Shown here: positions 35,211 to 44,300 of the stretch, in pieces
Position numbering within the stretch: position 1 is the stretch's first letter
Layout: every line of letters begins with the position of its first letter
Assembly: GCF_900215485.1 (NCBI RefSeq)
Contig: NZ_OCMZ01000001.1
Coordinates: 1 to 64,000, forward strand
Source: Nitrosovibrio sp. Nv4
Lineage (GTDB): Bacteria > Pseudomonadota > Gammaproteobacteria > Burkholderiales > Nitrosomonadaceae
Direction of reading: 5' to 3'
DNA length: 64,000 nt
Translations under genes and position numbers: made by a program
The notes under the pieces: generated by a model
What the model was told of the DNA's origin: nothing
Database searches by the model: none
The model's input: only the letters and a program-made list of their open reading frames with translations

Positions 35211-35501
35211 CTAACCTTCGATAACGCCCATGATGTCTTCCTCGCGCATCACCAGAAGCTCTTCTCCAGACACCTTCACGGCCTGTCCGGAATATTTGCC
35301 GAACAGAACTTTATCGCCGACTTTCACTTCCAGCGCACGGACATTGCCGTCGTCGCCGACCTTGCCCTTGCCTACAGCGATAATTTCGCCTTGATCGGGC
35401 TTCTCCGCGGCACTGTCGGGGATGACAATACCGGATGCGGTCTTGCGTTCTTCTTCCAGTCGCCTGACAATAACGCGGTCGTGTAAGGGACGAATCTGCA
35501 T
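35211..35501 (-). CDS. groES: Co-chaperonin GroES
   Basis: 10-kDa lid of the GroEL chamber, 96 aa. The sequence shows [21 protein letters not shown] at the N-terminus and the family pattern [14 protein letters not shown]; the mobile loop is about residues 17-32. The AGGAG ribosome site is nine bases upstream. First gene of the heat-shock operon, transcribed from the promoter at 35627-35656. Confidence 0.98.
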   Translation of the reverse strand: MQIRPLHDRVIVRRLEEERKTASGIVIPDSAAEKPDQGEIIAVGKGKVGDDGNVRALEVKVGDKVLFGKYSGQAVKVSGEELLVMREEDIMGVIEG

Positions 35502-35590
35502 ATTCTTTCTCCTGTTTTAAAAAATCAAAACGATGAAACCCAGCAGGAACCCACATTTAAATGTGGCTCTCTGGTTTCTCTACAAAATTG

Positions 35591-35627
35591 TTAGCACTCA
35601 ACAGTGACGAGTGCTAACGAGTGCTAA
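35591..35627 (-). promoter_or_regulatory. CIRCE operator with an extra half-site
   Basis: TTAGCACTC (35591-35599), nine bases, GAGTGCTAA (35609-35617) is a perfect CIRCE, the binding site of the HrcA heat-shock repressor. A second copy of GAGTGCTAA follows at 35619-35627, exactly 10 bases along, overlapping the -10 of the groES promoter. CIRCE with three half-sites is not the usual form. Confidence 0.95.
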
Positions 35628-35656
35628 TAATAGGGGCTGTTGCGGGGAATTTCAAG
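35627..35656 (-). promoter_or_regulatory. groES promoter, combined sigma32 and sigma70 type
   Basis: On the minus strand CTTGAAA (35656-35650) and CCCCTATT 13 bases on match the sigma32 consensus (CTTGAAA, CCCCATNT). The same DNA gives TTGAAA, 17 bases, TATTAT (35632-35627), a good sigma70 promoter. The CIRCE lies at the transcript start. The -35 is only four bases from the bioA start codon. Confidence 0.85.
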
Positions 35657-35659
35657 TAG

Positions 35660-36970
35660 ATGAGCAATAAATACTTATCTGAACGAAGCTTAAAATCAGT
35701 CTGGCATCCGTGCACACAGATGAAACAGCATGAGTTGCTGCCTCCCATTACGATCGTTCGGGGCAAAGGCGTATGGCTTTACGACTTCGACGACAGGCGC
35801 TACCTGGACGCTATCGGGTCCTGGTGGGTCAATCTGTTTGGCCATGCCAACCCACGGATCAATGCAGCCATTCGCGACCAGCTTGACAGGTTTGAACATA
35901 TCATGCTGGCCGGGTTTACACATGAGCCGGTGGTGGAACTATCGGAACGCCTGAGCAGGCTGCTATCGAACAGGCTCGGTCATTGTTCATATAGCAGCGA
36001 CGGCGCGTCCGCAGTGGAAACGGCGCTGAAAATGAGCTTTCAGTACTGGCACAACAGCGGTCGGCCAGAAAAAAATCGGTTTATCAGTTTGCAGCATGAC
36101 TACCACGGAGAAACCGTGGGCGCGCTTTCGGTTACCGATGTGTCGCTGTTCAAGGATATTTATGCTCCGCTACTGCGCCCCAGCGCGCACGTTCTCACCC
36201 CGGACTGGCGTTATGCGCCGGAGGGAGAATCTGACAGGGATTATGCGCTTCGTGCCGCTACTGCGCTCGAAGCCTATCTACAGGAAAATCATGCCGTGAC
36301 CGCGGCATTTATTGTGGAACCACTCGTGCAGGGCGCTGCCGGCATGGGGATGTATCATCCCGATTATCTCAAGCGTGCAAGGGAGCTGTGCGATAAGTAC
36401 CAGGTACATCTGATCGCGGATGAAATCGCAGTTGGTTTTGGCAGAACCGGAACCATGTTTGCGTGCGAGCAGGCGAACATGGTTCCGGATTTTTTATGCC
36501 TCGGTAAAGGCTTGACTGCCGGTTACCTTCCCCTTTCCATGGTAATGACTACGGATGCGGTATTTGCGGCTTTTTATCATGATGAGGCTGCGCGCGCTTT
36601 TCTACATTCGCATACCCATGCGGGCAATGCACTGGCGTGCCGGGCTGCGCTCGCAACGCTCGATATCTTTGAACAAGATAATATTATTGATGCCAACCGC
36701 ATCACAGCGAGTTATCTTAGCCAGGCGGCACATCCGATCGCATCTCATCCCAAGGTGAGAGACTTTCGTAACTGCGGAATGATCTGGGCATTCGAGGTCG
36801 AAACCTCCGATCCCGCTTTTTCCGGAAACTTCTTCCAAGCCGCTCTCAAGCAGGAGTTGTCGTTACGCCCACTGGGAAATACAGTCTATTTCATGCCGCC
36901 ATATACCATTGATGAGCAGGAAATCGATTTGCTGATATCAGGAACCTTGCGGGTGGTGGACTCATGCTAG
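35660..36970 (+). CDS. bioA: Adenosylmethionine-8-amino-7-oxononanoate aminotransferase
   Basis: PLP enzyme of biotin synthesis that makes 7,8-diaminononanoate with S-adenosylmethionine as amino donor, 436 aa. BioA traits are WHPCTQM near the N-terminus, the DEIAVGFGRTG block (about residues 253-263) and the PLP Lys in LGKGLTAGYLP (about 280-290). It is divergent from groES and begins inside the groES promoter, so its own promoter must overlap the CIRCE region. No other bio genes are in the window. Confidence 0.96.
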   Translation: MSNKYLSERSLKSVWHPCTQMKQHELLPPITIVRGKGVWLYDFDDRRYLDAIGSWWVNLFGHANPRINAAIRDQLDRFEHIMLAGFTHEPVVELSERLSRLLSNRLGHCSYSSDGASAVETALKMSFQYWHNSGRPEKNRFISLQHDYHGETVGALSVTDVSLFKDIYAPLLRPSAHVLTPDWRYAPEGESDRDYALRAATALEAYLQENHAVTAAFIVEPLVQGAAGMGMYHPDYLKRARELCDKYQVHLIADEIAVGFGRTGTMFACEQANMVPDFLCLGKGLTAGYLPLSMVMTTDAVFAAFYHDEAARAFLHSHTHAGNALACRAALATLDIFEQDNIIDANRITASYLSQAAHPIASHPKVRDFRNCGMIWAFEVETSDPAFSGNFFQAALKQELSLRPLGNTVYFMPPYTIDEQEIDLLISGTLRVVDSC

Positions 36971-37031
36971 AAAGGAGATCCGCTGAATAATTCCTTCGCG
37001 GCCACAACGCTTACTGCGGGTCATTTTTCGG

Positions 37032-37059
37032 GCGCTGCCGGTGAAATCACCGGCAGCGC
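37032..37059 (+). terminator. Perfect 12-bp hairpin between bioA and dacB
   Basis: GCGCTGCCGGTG-AAAT-CACCGGCAGCGC is a perfect 12-bp GC-rich stem with a four-base loop, 61 bases after the bioA stop and 30 before dacB. There is no T run, so termination is uncertain; it could attenuate dacB or protect the bioA message. Confidence 0.55.
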
Positions 37060-37089
37060 TATCATCGGAATAACCATGCGCGCTTTTTG

Positions 37090-38691
37090 ATGGATTTCAG
37101 CATATCCGAGGCTGGCCCCGAGGTCGAGCGAGTCGGTCAGGCCGAACAGGTCGAACGAAACCGGCAGACTATAAATTTCAAATTGCTCAACCAAAAACTG
37201 GCCATCGCTCTTCGCACTGCTCTATGTTGTGCACTTGTCTTCTTGCCGATACCCGGGTTTTCGCATGATTTGCCCATGCCTGTGCGCGGGGCGCTCAAAC
37301 AGGCGCGCATTCCCGAGTCTTCTACCGGTATTTATGTTCATGAGATTGGTGCAGCCCAACCACTGCTAGCCGTTAATGCAGACGTGTCGATGAATCCGGC
37401 ATCAGTAATGAAGCTTGTCACGACATTTGCCGGCTTGGAGCTGCTGGGGCCAGCATATACCTGGAAAACCGAAGTATACGCTGACGGCATAATGCAGGAC
37501 GATGCGCTGCAAGGTAACCTGATAATCAAGGGCTACGGCGATCCCAGGCTGAATCTTGAAAATTTCTGGTTGCTCACGCGGCGCCTGCGCCAGACCGGAT
37601 TGCGCGAAATTGCGGGAGACCTCGTGCTGGATAGCAGCCATTTTGATTTGCCCAACGGCGACCCGGCTGCATTCGACGGTAAGCCCCATCGTTCCTACAA
37701 CGTGCCTCCCGAAGCATTGCTGGTGAACTATCGGACTCTGGCGCTACGGCTCCTTCCTCAACCTGGAAGCAAAACGGTTCGAATCGTGGTCGACCCGCTG
37801 CCTTCGTCATTGGACCTCAAGAATAGTTTGCTGCTTACCAACACCCGATGCAGTGAATGGCGCGACGCGCTCGCTCCCGACATTCGCACCGATAACAGGA
37901 ACGGCCGAGCTTCAGTTGTGCTCAAAGGCAGTTATTCCATCGATTGCGGTGAAAAAACTTTATTTCTCAGCGTGCATGATGCAGCCAGCTATACCGCCCG
38001 GCTGTTCAGGCAACTGTGGGAGGAGCAAGGTGGAATATTTCACGGCAACGTACGCAGTGGGGCAGCGCCAGAAGGACTAGCTCCATTGGAGATCCACCAA
38101 TCCCCTCCACTTTCAGACATTGTTCGCGACATTAATAAATTCAGTAACAACACTGCTGCCCGACAACTATACCTTGCGTTGGGCCTGACTAACGGCATCG
38201 CCGCTGCCCACGCTAAGGGTGGAATCATCAGCACAGGCAGTGGCGCGGCTAATAGTGAGAGCAAGCCGCGCGCCACCCTTCTCCAGTCGGACATCGCGAT
38301 CCGAACATGGCTCGCGTCCAGAGGGATGAGTTTCCCTGAACTTATCCTCGAAAACGGCTCAGGCTTATCGCGCAACGAGCGCATCAGCACTCACCATCTG
38401 GGAGCGCTTCTACTCGCCGCATTTGAAAGTTCCGTCATGCCGGAGTTCATATCCTCGTTGCCGATCGCCGCGGTGGACGGAACCATGAAGAAACGGCTAA
38501 ACGGCAGTGCTACCGCAGGGCAGGCGCATATTAAAACCGGTTTGCTGGAGGGTGTGAAAACCATGGCAGGATACGTGCTTACTAAATCGGGTAGGCGCGT
38601 AGTTGTGGTTTTCTTCGTCAATCATCCAAAAGCGGGAAATGCCCAACCGGCAATGGATGCATTGCTTGACTGGGTTTATGAATGGCCGTAA
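37090..38691 (+). CDS. dacB: D-alanyl-D-alanine carboxypeptidase/endopeptidase (PBP4, DacB)
   Basis: Periplasmic class C penicillin-binding protein (peptidase S13) that trims or cleaves peptidoglycan crosslinks, 533 aa. All three active-site motifs are visible: SVMK (about residue 100, nucleophile Ser), SNN (about 350) and KTG (about 480). The signal peptide is preceded by an unusually long hydrophilic N-terminus of about 35 residues, so a later start is possible; neither the ATG at 37090 nor others have a good ribosome site. Large insertions between SxxK and SxN are normal for S13. Convergent with trpE. Confidence 0.93.
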   Translation: MDFSISEAGPEVERVGQAEQVERNRQTINFKLLNQKLAIALRTALCCALVFLPIPGFSHDLPMPVRGALKQARIPESSTGIYVHEIGAAQPLLAVNADVSMNPASVMKLVTTFAGLELLGPAYTWKTEVYADGIMQDDALQGNLIIKGYGDPRLNLENFWLLTRRLRQTGLREIAGDLVLDSSHFDLPNGDPAAFDGKPHRSYNVPPEALLVNYRTLALRLLPQPGSKTVRIVVDPLPSSLDLKNSLLLTNTRCSEWRDALAPDIRTDNRNGRASVVLKGSYSIDCGEKTLFLSVHDAASYTARLFRQLWEEQGGIFHGNVRSGAAPEGLAPLEIHQSPPLSDIVRDINKFSNNTAARQLYLALGLTNGIAAAHAKGGIISTGSGAANSESKPRATLLQSDIAIRTWLASRGMSFPELILENGSGLSRNERISTHHLGALLLAAFESSVMPEFISSLPIAAVDGTMKKRLNGSATAGQAHIKTGLLEGVKTMAGYVLTKSGRRVVVVFFVNHPKAGNAQPAMDALLDWVYEWP

Positions 38692-38932
38692 TAGGCGTTG
38701 GAGAATTTCTGATCTGAGCCGCAGGGGGCGACCAACATGAGTGGGGCTTCATTCTGCTACCGTGATTGCTTGCAATAGACGCAAGCACTCAAGCCGATTC
38801 AATAGTCAGCAGAGATTAGCATACGCTCCACGTTTTTTATTGTAATCGCGACCAGATGGCAACCAATTTGATTAGATTTGGTAGGCGAGCACATACACCC
38901 ATCGAGTGGATAAGGCACTGACGGATTGGTCT

Positions 38933-40411
38933 CTACTCGATCCTGCTGTCCAGTCCGCTTTCGGCTATTTCCGCCGCTCGCAACAGCGCTTTAGCCTTGT
39001 TTTGTGTCTCTATCCACTCGCTCTGCGGCACGGAATCGGCAACAATACCGGCGCCTGCCTGTACGTGTAATGTGCCCTCCTTGATGATACCCGTGCGAAT
39101 GGCGATGGCCAGATCCATATCCCCATTGAATCCCAGATAGCCGACTGCGCCGGCATAAACGCCGCGCTTGGAGACTTCCAGTTCATCGATAATTTCCATC
39201 GCCCGTACTTTGGGTGCACCACTGACGGTACCTGCGGGAAAGGTAGCCCGCAGCACATCCATCGCATTCAGGCCGGGTTTGAGTTTGCCCTCCACATTGG
39301 AAACGATGTGCATGACGTGGGAATAGCGTTCGATCTGCATGTTTTCAGTAACCTTCACCGTGCCAGTCTGCGCAACACGTCCCACATCGTTGCGCCCAAG
39401 ATCCATTAGCATGACATGCTCTGCACGTTCTTTCGGATCGGCCAGCAGATCGGCCGCCAGCGCTACGTCTTCCGGTACGGTTTTTCCGCGAGGGCGAGTG
39501 CCTGCGATAGGTCTTACCGTTACCGTCTCGCCCTCGAGCCGCACCAGAATTTCAGGCGATGCACCAACGACGTGAAAACCACCGAGGTCGTAATAAAACA
39601 TATAGGGAGAAGGATTGAGGCTGCGCAGTGCACGGTACAGCGCCAGTGACGAGGCGCTATAGGGCTTGCTGGTCCGCTGCGACAGCACTACCTGCATGAT
39701 GTCGCCATCGAAAATATATTGCTTGGCACGCTCCACCGCCGCAATAAAATCTGTCTCGCTGAATTCCGAAACAGCTCCACCCGATTTACAGGGTGCTTCA
39801 ACCGGGATCTCCACAGGTCTGCGCAAGTTAGCAAGCAGTTCTTTCAAGCGGGCACTGGCGGTGAGATATGCACCCGCTTTGCCGGGATCGGCATAAACGA
39901 TGAGGTAGAGTTTGCCGGAAAGGTTATCTACCACTGCCAGCTCTTCGGTTAGCAACAGCAGTATGTCAGGTGTATCGAGCTTATCAGGATGGGCATTTCG
40001 ACGGGTAGCTAGCTTGCGTTCCATGTATCGAACGGTGTCATAGGCGAAGTACCCTGCAAGGCCGCCGCAGAAGCGTGGTAAGCCAGGATATGGCGCCGCC
40101 CTGAAGCGCGACAGATACGATTCGATGAAAGCCAGCGGATCAACGGATTCGATCTCTTGCCGTTCCATGCCGCCGCTAAGACTGATATGGTTGCCGCGTG
40201 CCTCTATGCGGGTAGTGGCAGGCAAGCCGATAAACGAGTAGCGACCGAAGCGTTCGCCACCCTGCACCGATTCCAGCAGATACGAATACGGCTGGTTGGC
40301 AAGTTTCAGATAAACTGATAGAGGGGTATCGAGATCGGCAAAGGTTTCCAGGACCAGAGGGATCCGATTATATCCCTGTGCCGCAAGGGCATTGAATTCG
40401 GCATCGGTCAT
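38933..40411 (-). CDS. trpE: Anthranilate synthase component I
   Basis: Makes anthranilate from chorismate, first step of tryptophan synthesis, with TrpG supplying ammonia; 492 aa. The chorismate-binding blocks [20 protein letters not shown] and [16 protein letters not shown] are intact, and the N-terminal LLES motif for tryptophan feedback is present ([11 protein letters not shown], about residues 43-53). rpe and gph lie upstream as in many betaproteobacteria, but trpG, trpD and trpC do not follow: convergent dacB comes next. Confidence 0.96.
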   Translation of the reverse strand: MTDAEFNALAAQGYNRIPLVLETFADLDTPLSVYLKLANQPYSYLLESVQGGERFGRYSFIGLPATTRIEARGNHISLSGGMERQEIESVDPLAFIESYLSRFRAAPYPGLPRFCGGLAGYFAYDTVRYMERKLATRRNAHPDKLDTPDILLLLTEELAVVDNLSGKLYLIVYADPGKAGAYLTASARLKELLANLRRPVEIPVEAPCKSGGAVSEFSETDFIAAVERAKQYIFDGDIMQVVLSQRTSKPYSASSLALYRALRSLNPSPYMFYYDLGGFHVVGASPEILVRLEGETVTVRPIAGTRPRGKTVPEDVALAADLLADPKERAEHVMLMDLGRNDVGRVAQTGTVKVTENMQIERYSHVMHIVSNVEGKLKPGLNAMDVLRATFPAGTVSGAPKVRAMEIIDELEVSKRGVYAGAVGYLGFNGDMDLAIAIRTGIIKEGTLHVQAGAGIVADSVPQSEWIETQNKAKALLRAAEIAESGLDSRIE

Positions 40412-40551
40412 GATTTAACTCCGAAAAAAACAAAAAAGAAGAAGACCACAGCGCGGTGAGCTTAAGTATTAGCCACGCCAACATCCAAAGCCCTGACGCT
40501 CGGGGCGGCAGGCTTTGGCTGCGCATCTTCCAATTTTCGTTTTTTTATTGA

Positions 40552-41280
40552 TCATGACAGTTTTTGGATCAGTTTCGTTGCCTCGTAAAGCGATGAAACG
40601 ATGGCGTCACAATCAAGTTCCCGCACATCCCGCCCTTCGTTGTAACCATATGGTACGCAAAAGACACGGCAACCCGCAGCGCGTGCTGCCTGGGCATCGT
40701 TCAAGGAATCGCCGATCAGCAACATTTCGCTGGGCTCAATCCCGAACTGTTTGCAGGCATGAAGCAAAGGCATAGGATCGGGTTTCTTCTTCGGCAGGCT
40801 ATCGCCCGAAAGGACAACATCGAAAAAGCCCAGCAACCCTGTAGCACGAAGCAGCGGCAGGGTAAAAGCCTCTGCCTTGTTGGTAACGCATGCCAGGCGA
40901 AAACCGTGCTCGCGCAGTGCCTTCAAGCCCTCCAGCACCCCTGGATAGGGCCGCGTATCAATACACAGCGTTTTCGCGTAATCGCGCTCATATATTGGCA
41001 TCGCTCTATTGAACAATTCCGTATCGGGCTCGCCATCCATACTGCCTGTAAGCGAGCGCTTCACCATTCTCTCTATGCCCTTGCCGATGTAGGATTGAAT
41101 GGTTTCCGGCGGAAGCTCCGCCCTTCCCAGCTCTCTTAACATCATATTCGCAGCTGCCGCCAGATCATGCGCCGTATCAAGAAGCGTACCGTCCAGGTCG
41201 ATCATCACGGCTTTGATCAGTAGGGGAAATTCCATTTCGGTCGCGGAGGCATCCGTAACCGGGGAAAGACTTTTGTTCAC
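40552..41280 (-). CDS. gph: Phosphoglycolate phosphatase
   Basis: HAD-superfamily phosphatase that removes 2-phosphoglycolate made by DNA repair or by Rubisco oxygenation, 242 aa. Motif I IDLDGTLLDTAHD (about residues 27-39), motif II-III region VTNKAEAF and motif IV GDSLNDAQAARAAG are visible. The N-terminus is about 20 residues longer than in many relatives. Placed between rpe and trpE, a common betaproteobacterial order. An autotroph fixing CO2 with Rubisco would need it. Confidence 0.93.
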   Translation of the reverse strand: MNKSLSPVTDASATEMEFPLLIKAVMIDLDGTLLDTAHDLAAAANMMLRELGRAELPPETIQSYIGKGIERMVKRSLTGSMDGEPDTELFNRAMPIYERDYAKTLCIDTRPYPGVLEGLKALREHGFRLACVTNKAEAFTLPLLRATGLLGFFDVVLSGDSLPKKKPDPMPLLHACKQFGIEPSEMLLIGDSLNDAQAARAAGCRVFCVPYGYNEGRDVRELDCDAIVSSLYEATKLIQKLS

Positions 41281-41394
41281 GTCGTATTGTCCCTTATAGG
41301 GGATGTGGTTGGAATGGAATAAAGCCGCGATAATGAATGAATGCTCGCAAATCCGGCTTTACTGGCGTCATTGGTTCAGTTGGTCTCAAACGGT

Positions 41395-42078
41395 TCAAAC
41401 CTTTCCCAACTCTGAGCGCAAAGCTGCCAGTATTGTATCGTAGCGATGCGGATCGCTATCCTTACCCGCCCCATAAATAGCGGAACCCGCAACGAAAGTA
41501 TCGGCTCCCGCGCGAGCGATTTCAGCGATATTATCCACTTTCACGCCTCCATCGATTTCCAGCAGGATATTCTTGCCCGTTTGGTCTATTCGCTTGCGCA
41601 CCGCCTTGAGTTTCTCCAATGCCTCGGGAATGAACTGCTGTCCTCCAAAACCGGGATTCACTGACATTATCAGTACCAGATCCAGCTTTTCCAGCACATG
41701 GTCGAGATAATTCAAGGGTGTCCCAGGGTTGAACACCAGGCCGGCTTTGCAGCCTTGCTCCTTGATGAGCCCAATAGTGCGATCGATATGCCGGGATGCC
41801 TCCGGATGAAAGGAAATGATGTTGGCGCCAGCCTTGGCGAAGTCTGGAATAATACGATCCACTGGCTCAACCATCAGATGCACGTCGATAACAGCGTCCG
41901 TCAGGGGCCGGATCGCATCGCACACCAGCGGACCAATAGTGAGATTGGGTACGTAGTGATTATCCATCACATCAAAGTGAATAAAATCCGCACCGGAATC
42001 GATAACTGCAGTAATTTCCTCCCCCAGCTTGGCAAAGTTTGCGGAAAGAATGCTCGGAGCGATGCGATAATTAGCCAT
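41395..42078 (-). CDS. rpe: Ribulose-phosphate 3-epimerase
   Basis: Interconverts ribulose 5-phosphate and xylulose 5-phosphate in the pentose phosphate and Calvin cycles, 227 aa TIM barrel. Motifs: [32 protein letters not shown] (catalytic Asp), [10 protein letters not shown] and LEIDGGV (second catalytic Asp). Start at 42078, with AAGGA about 10 bases upstream; an upstream open stretch of 20 codons is not conserved. First gene of the rpe-gph-trpE set. Confidence 0.96.
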   Translation of the reverse strand: MANYRIAPSILSANFAKLGEEITAVIDSGADFIHFDVMDNHYVPNLTIGPLVCDAIRPLTDAVIDVHLMVEPVDRIIPDFAKAGANIISFHPEASRHIDRTIGLIKEQGCKAGLVFNPGTPLNYLDHVLEKLDLVLIMSVNPGFGGQQFIPEALEKLKAVRKRIDQTGKNILLEIDGGVKVDNIAEIARAGADTFVAGSAIYGAGKDSDPHRYDTILAALRSELGKV

Positions 42079-42247
42079 GAAGGGCTTCCTTGTGATCAAA
42101 AAACTCGATTTTAACCGTAATTCAGGACTTCGCGCCAACAGCTTTGCTAGGAAAGAGATACCTTTCCTCCATTTTTTGAACTTGTGATTGCTAATTTATG
42201 AATACCCACCCTTGCCGTGAACTGGAAAATAGTGTGCAATGTTGACT

Positions 42248-42631
42248 ATGCCTGAAGAAAAAAAATACGAGATTGCTGTAAAGGTGCATACGACCTATCT
42301 TCCGGATCAGTCGGACGAAGCGCTTGATCGTTATGTATTCGCTTATACCATCGTCCTCTCCAATGTCGGCACCGTTCCGGCACAGCTTATCAGCCGCCAT
42401 TGGATTATTGCGGATGGGGGCGGCGGTATACAGGAAGTGCGGGGCTTGGGAGTAGTTGGTGAGCAGCCGCTGCTAAAACCTGGCGACAGCTTTGAATATA
42501 CAAGCGGCACCGCCATTTCCACGCCAGTGGGGTCAATGAAAGGCAGTTACCAGATGGTTGCTGAAGATGGTCTTCGCTTCGATGCCGCTATTCCGGAATT
42601 TATTTTGAGCGTGCCGAGGATATTGCATTAG
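42248..42631 (+). CDS. apaG: Co2+/Mg2+ efflux protein ApaG
   Basis: Small beta-sandwich protein of the ApaG/CorD family, 127 aa from the ATG at 42248 (an in-frame ATG at 42239 is possible). The conserved core reads FAYTIVLSNVGTVPAQLISRHW and TSGTAISTPVGSMKGSYQM. Role uncertain: linked to Co/Mg resistance in Salmonella; similar domains occur in F-box proteins. Stands alone, divergent from rpe and convergent with der. Confidence 0.93.
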   Translation: MPEEKKYEIAVKVHTTYLPDQSDEALDRYVFAYTIVLSNVGTVPAQLISRHWIIADGGGGIQEVRGLGVVGEQPLLKPGDSFEYTSGTAISTPVGSMKGSYQMVAEDGLRFDAAIPEFILSVPRILH

Positions 42632-42763
42632 GCAACTGTGGATTCCCCTCGCTCATCTTGACTGCACCTTTATGCGGAGGTCCGAGTCCTGGCGACCAAT
42701 CAGTACCACCCTACTTCTTCAACGGTCCTACTTCTTCGAGACTTATTTTCAGCTGATTTACGG

Positions 42764-44164
42764 TTAGCCATACTTTTTTCGACCGTATCGTCGGCGCCGA
42801 TGAGCCCGCTTTGCTTCAGCTTCGCTAAGAGGCGCTGGACTTTTCCCTGCGTAAGGGTTGCGTCCCGTCCTGAATTCAACCCGTAATGGCGTGCCCTCGA
42901 GCTGGAAGGTTTCGCGAAACGTATTTTCGAGATAGCGCCGATAGGTTGGAGGCACATGGTCAAGGGCGCTGCCATGAATCACGATCAAAGGCGGGTTAGT
43001 GCCGCCCTGGTGAGCATACCGCAGTTTGGGACGGGACATACCTGAACGCGGCGGCTGCTGCTTCTCCACTGCCGCCATCAGGGTCCGCGTGAGTTTGGGG
43101 GTGGAGAGATTTGCTGTCGCGGCCGTATAGGCGCCGTCAATCGACGGAAGCAACCCTTTTATGCCAGTACCGCGCAGGGCCGATATGTAGTGGAATTTGG
43201 CAAAATTGAGCAGAAAAGGCAGCTTCCGAGCGATCTCCCTTTTTATGATATCGCGCTGATAATCATCCAGGCCGTCCCACTTGTTTACTGCCAGCACGAG
43301 TGCACGCCCCGCCTCCAAAATGAAGCCGGCGATGTGTGCATCCTGGTCCGAAATTTCGCTGCTCGCATCCAGCACCAGTACGACCACGTTGGCGTCCTCC
43401 ACCGCTTGCAGAGTCTTCACCACCGAAAATTTTTCTATTGTCTCCAGCACCTTGCCTCGACGGCGCAAACCGGCAGTATCGATCAGCGTGTACCTGCGGC
43501 CGTTGCGGTCGAAATCAATATAGATGCTGTTGCGGGTGGTGCCTGGCTGATCAAAGGCGATTACACGCTCCTCTCCAAGCAGCGTATTTACCAGCGTCGA
43601 TTTGCCGACGTTGGGCCGTCCCACGATCGCAATTTTTGGATGCTTGTCTTTTGTTTCGTCTTCCTGTGGTTGAGGAAAATCCTGTAGCGCTAACTCCGCC
43701 AATTCATTCACGTTGTCGCCATGCACGGCGGAAATCGCGCAAGGTTCGCCCAAACCCAGTTCGTGAAATTCAGCGGTAACGACGGAAGACGGCATGCCTT
43801 CGGTCTTGTTTACCACCAGTATGATCTTGCGGCCCGTCTTGCGCAGCTGTTCCGCGATGATCTTATCTTGCGACGCCAGACCTGTTCTGCCATCAACGAT
43901 GAAAAGCACCATGTCAGCCTCGTCGACCGCCTGTCGCGTCTGCTTGGCCATCTCGTGCAGAATACCTTCCGTCACCGTTGGCTCGAAACCGCCGGTATCC
44001 ACCACCAGATAGGGCTTATCCCCCAGCCTGCCATGCCCGTAATGGCGATCTCGCGTCAGTCCCGGAATATCGGCCACGATTGCATCGCGGCTGCGGGTCA
44101 AACGGTTGAACAGCGTTGATTTTCCGACATTGGGCCGCCCTACCAGTACGAGGGTGGGTTTCAT
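42764..44164 (-). CDS. der: Ribosome assembly GTPase Der (EngA)
   Basis: Double-GTPase needed for 50S subunit maturation, 466 aa. Two GTP-binding domains are visible: [12 protein letters not shown] (about residues 8-19) with [12 protein letters not shown] and DTGGFE, and [12 protein letters not shown] (about 182-193) with [11 protein letters not shown] and NKWDGL. A KH-like C-terminal domain ends in a basic tail ([14 protein letters not shown]). Last gene of the ndk-rlmN-rodZ-ispG-hisS-yfgM-bamB-der block, as in E. coli and most betaproteobacteria. Confidence 0.97.
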   Translation of the reverse strand: MKPTLVLVGRPNVGKSTLFNRLTRSRDAIVADIPGLTRDRHYGHGRLGDKPYLVVDTGGFEPTVTEGILHEMAKQTRQAVDEADMVLFIVDGRTGLASQDKIIAEQLRKTGRKIILVVNKTEGMPSSVVTAEFHELGLGEPCAISAVHGDNVNELAELALQDFPQPQEDETKDKHPKIAIVGRPNVGKSTLVNTLLGEERVIAFDQPGTTRNSIYIDFDRNGRRYTLIDTAGLRRRGKVLETIEKFSVVKTLQAVEDANVVVLVLDASSEISDQDAHIAGFILEAGRALVLAVNKWDGLDDYQRDIIKREIARKLPFLLNFAKFHYISALRGTGIKGLLPSIDGAYTAATANLSTPKLTRTLMAAVEKQQPPRSGMSRPKLRYAHQGGTNPPLIVIHGSALDHVPPTYRRYLENTFRETFQLEGTPLRVEFRTGRNPYAGKSPAPLSEAEAKRAHRRRRYGRKKYG

Positions 44165-44223
44165 GATCTAGGGTTCTTTTTTAAAACGTCAATCCTTCGG
44201 CACGGAAGGAGAAATGTAATGCT

Positions 44224-44282
44224 TTGCCGATTTTTTGCAGCAATGGATGAAGTATTGCCGATTTTTTGCAGCAGTGGATGAA
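44224..44282. repeat. Direct repeat of a 28-base unit between bamB and der
   Basis: A 28-base unit from TTGCCGATTTTTTGC to ATGGATGAA occurs at 44224-44251 and 44255-44282 with one mismatch, period 31. It lies just after the bamB stop, and a degenerate partial third unit (GAATTTCCCGAATTTTGCCG) follows. Confidence 0.85.
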
Positions 44283-44300
44283 TTTCCCGAATTTTGCCGG

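Noticed and set aside
40412-40551. Possible trp leader peptide before trpE on the minus strand with two Trp codons
   Set aside because: The Trp codons are far apart, there is no ribosome site, and no terminator/antiterminator pair can be drawn.
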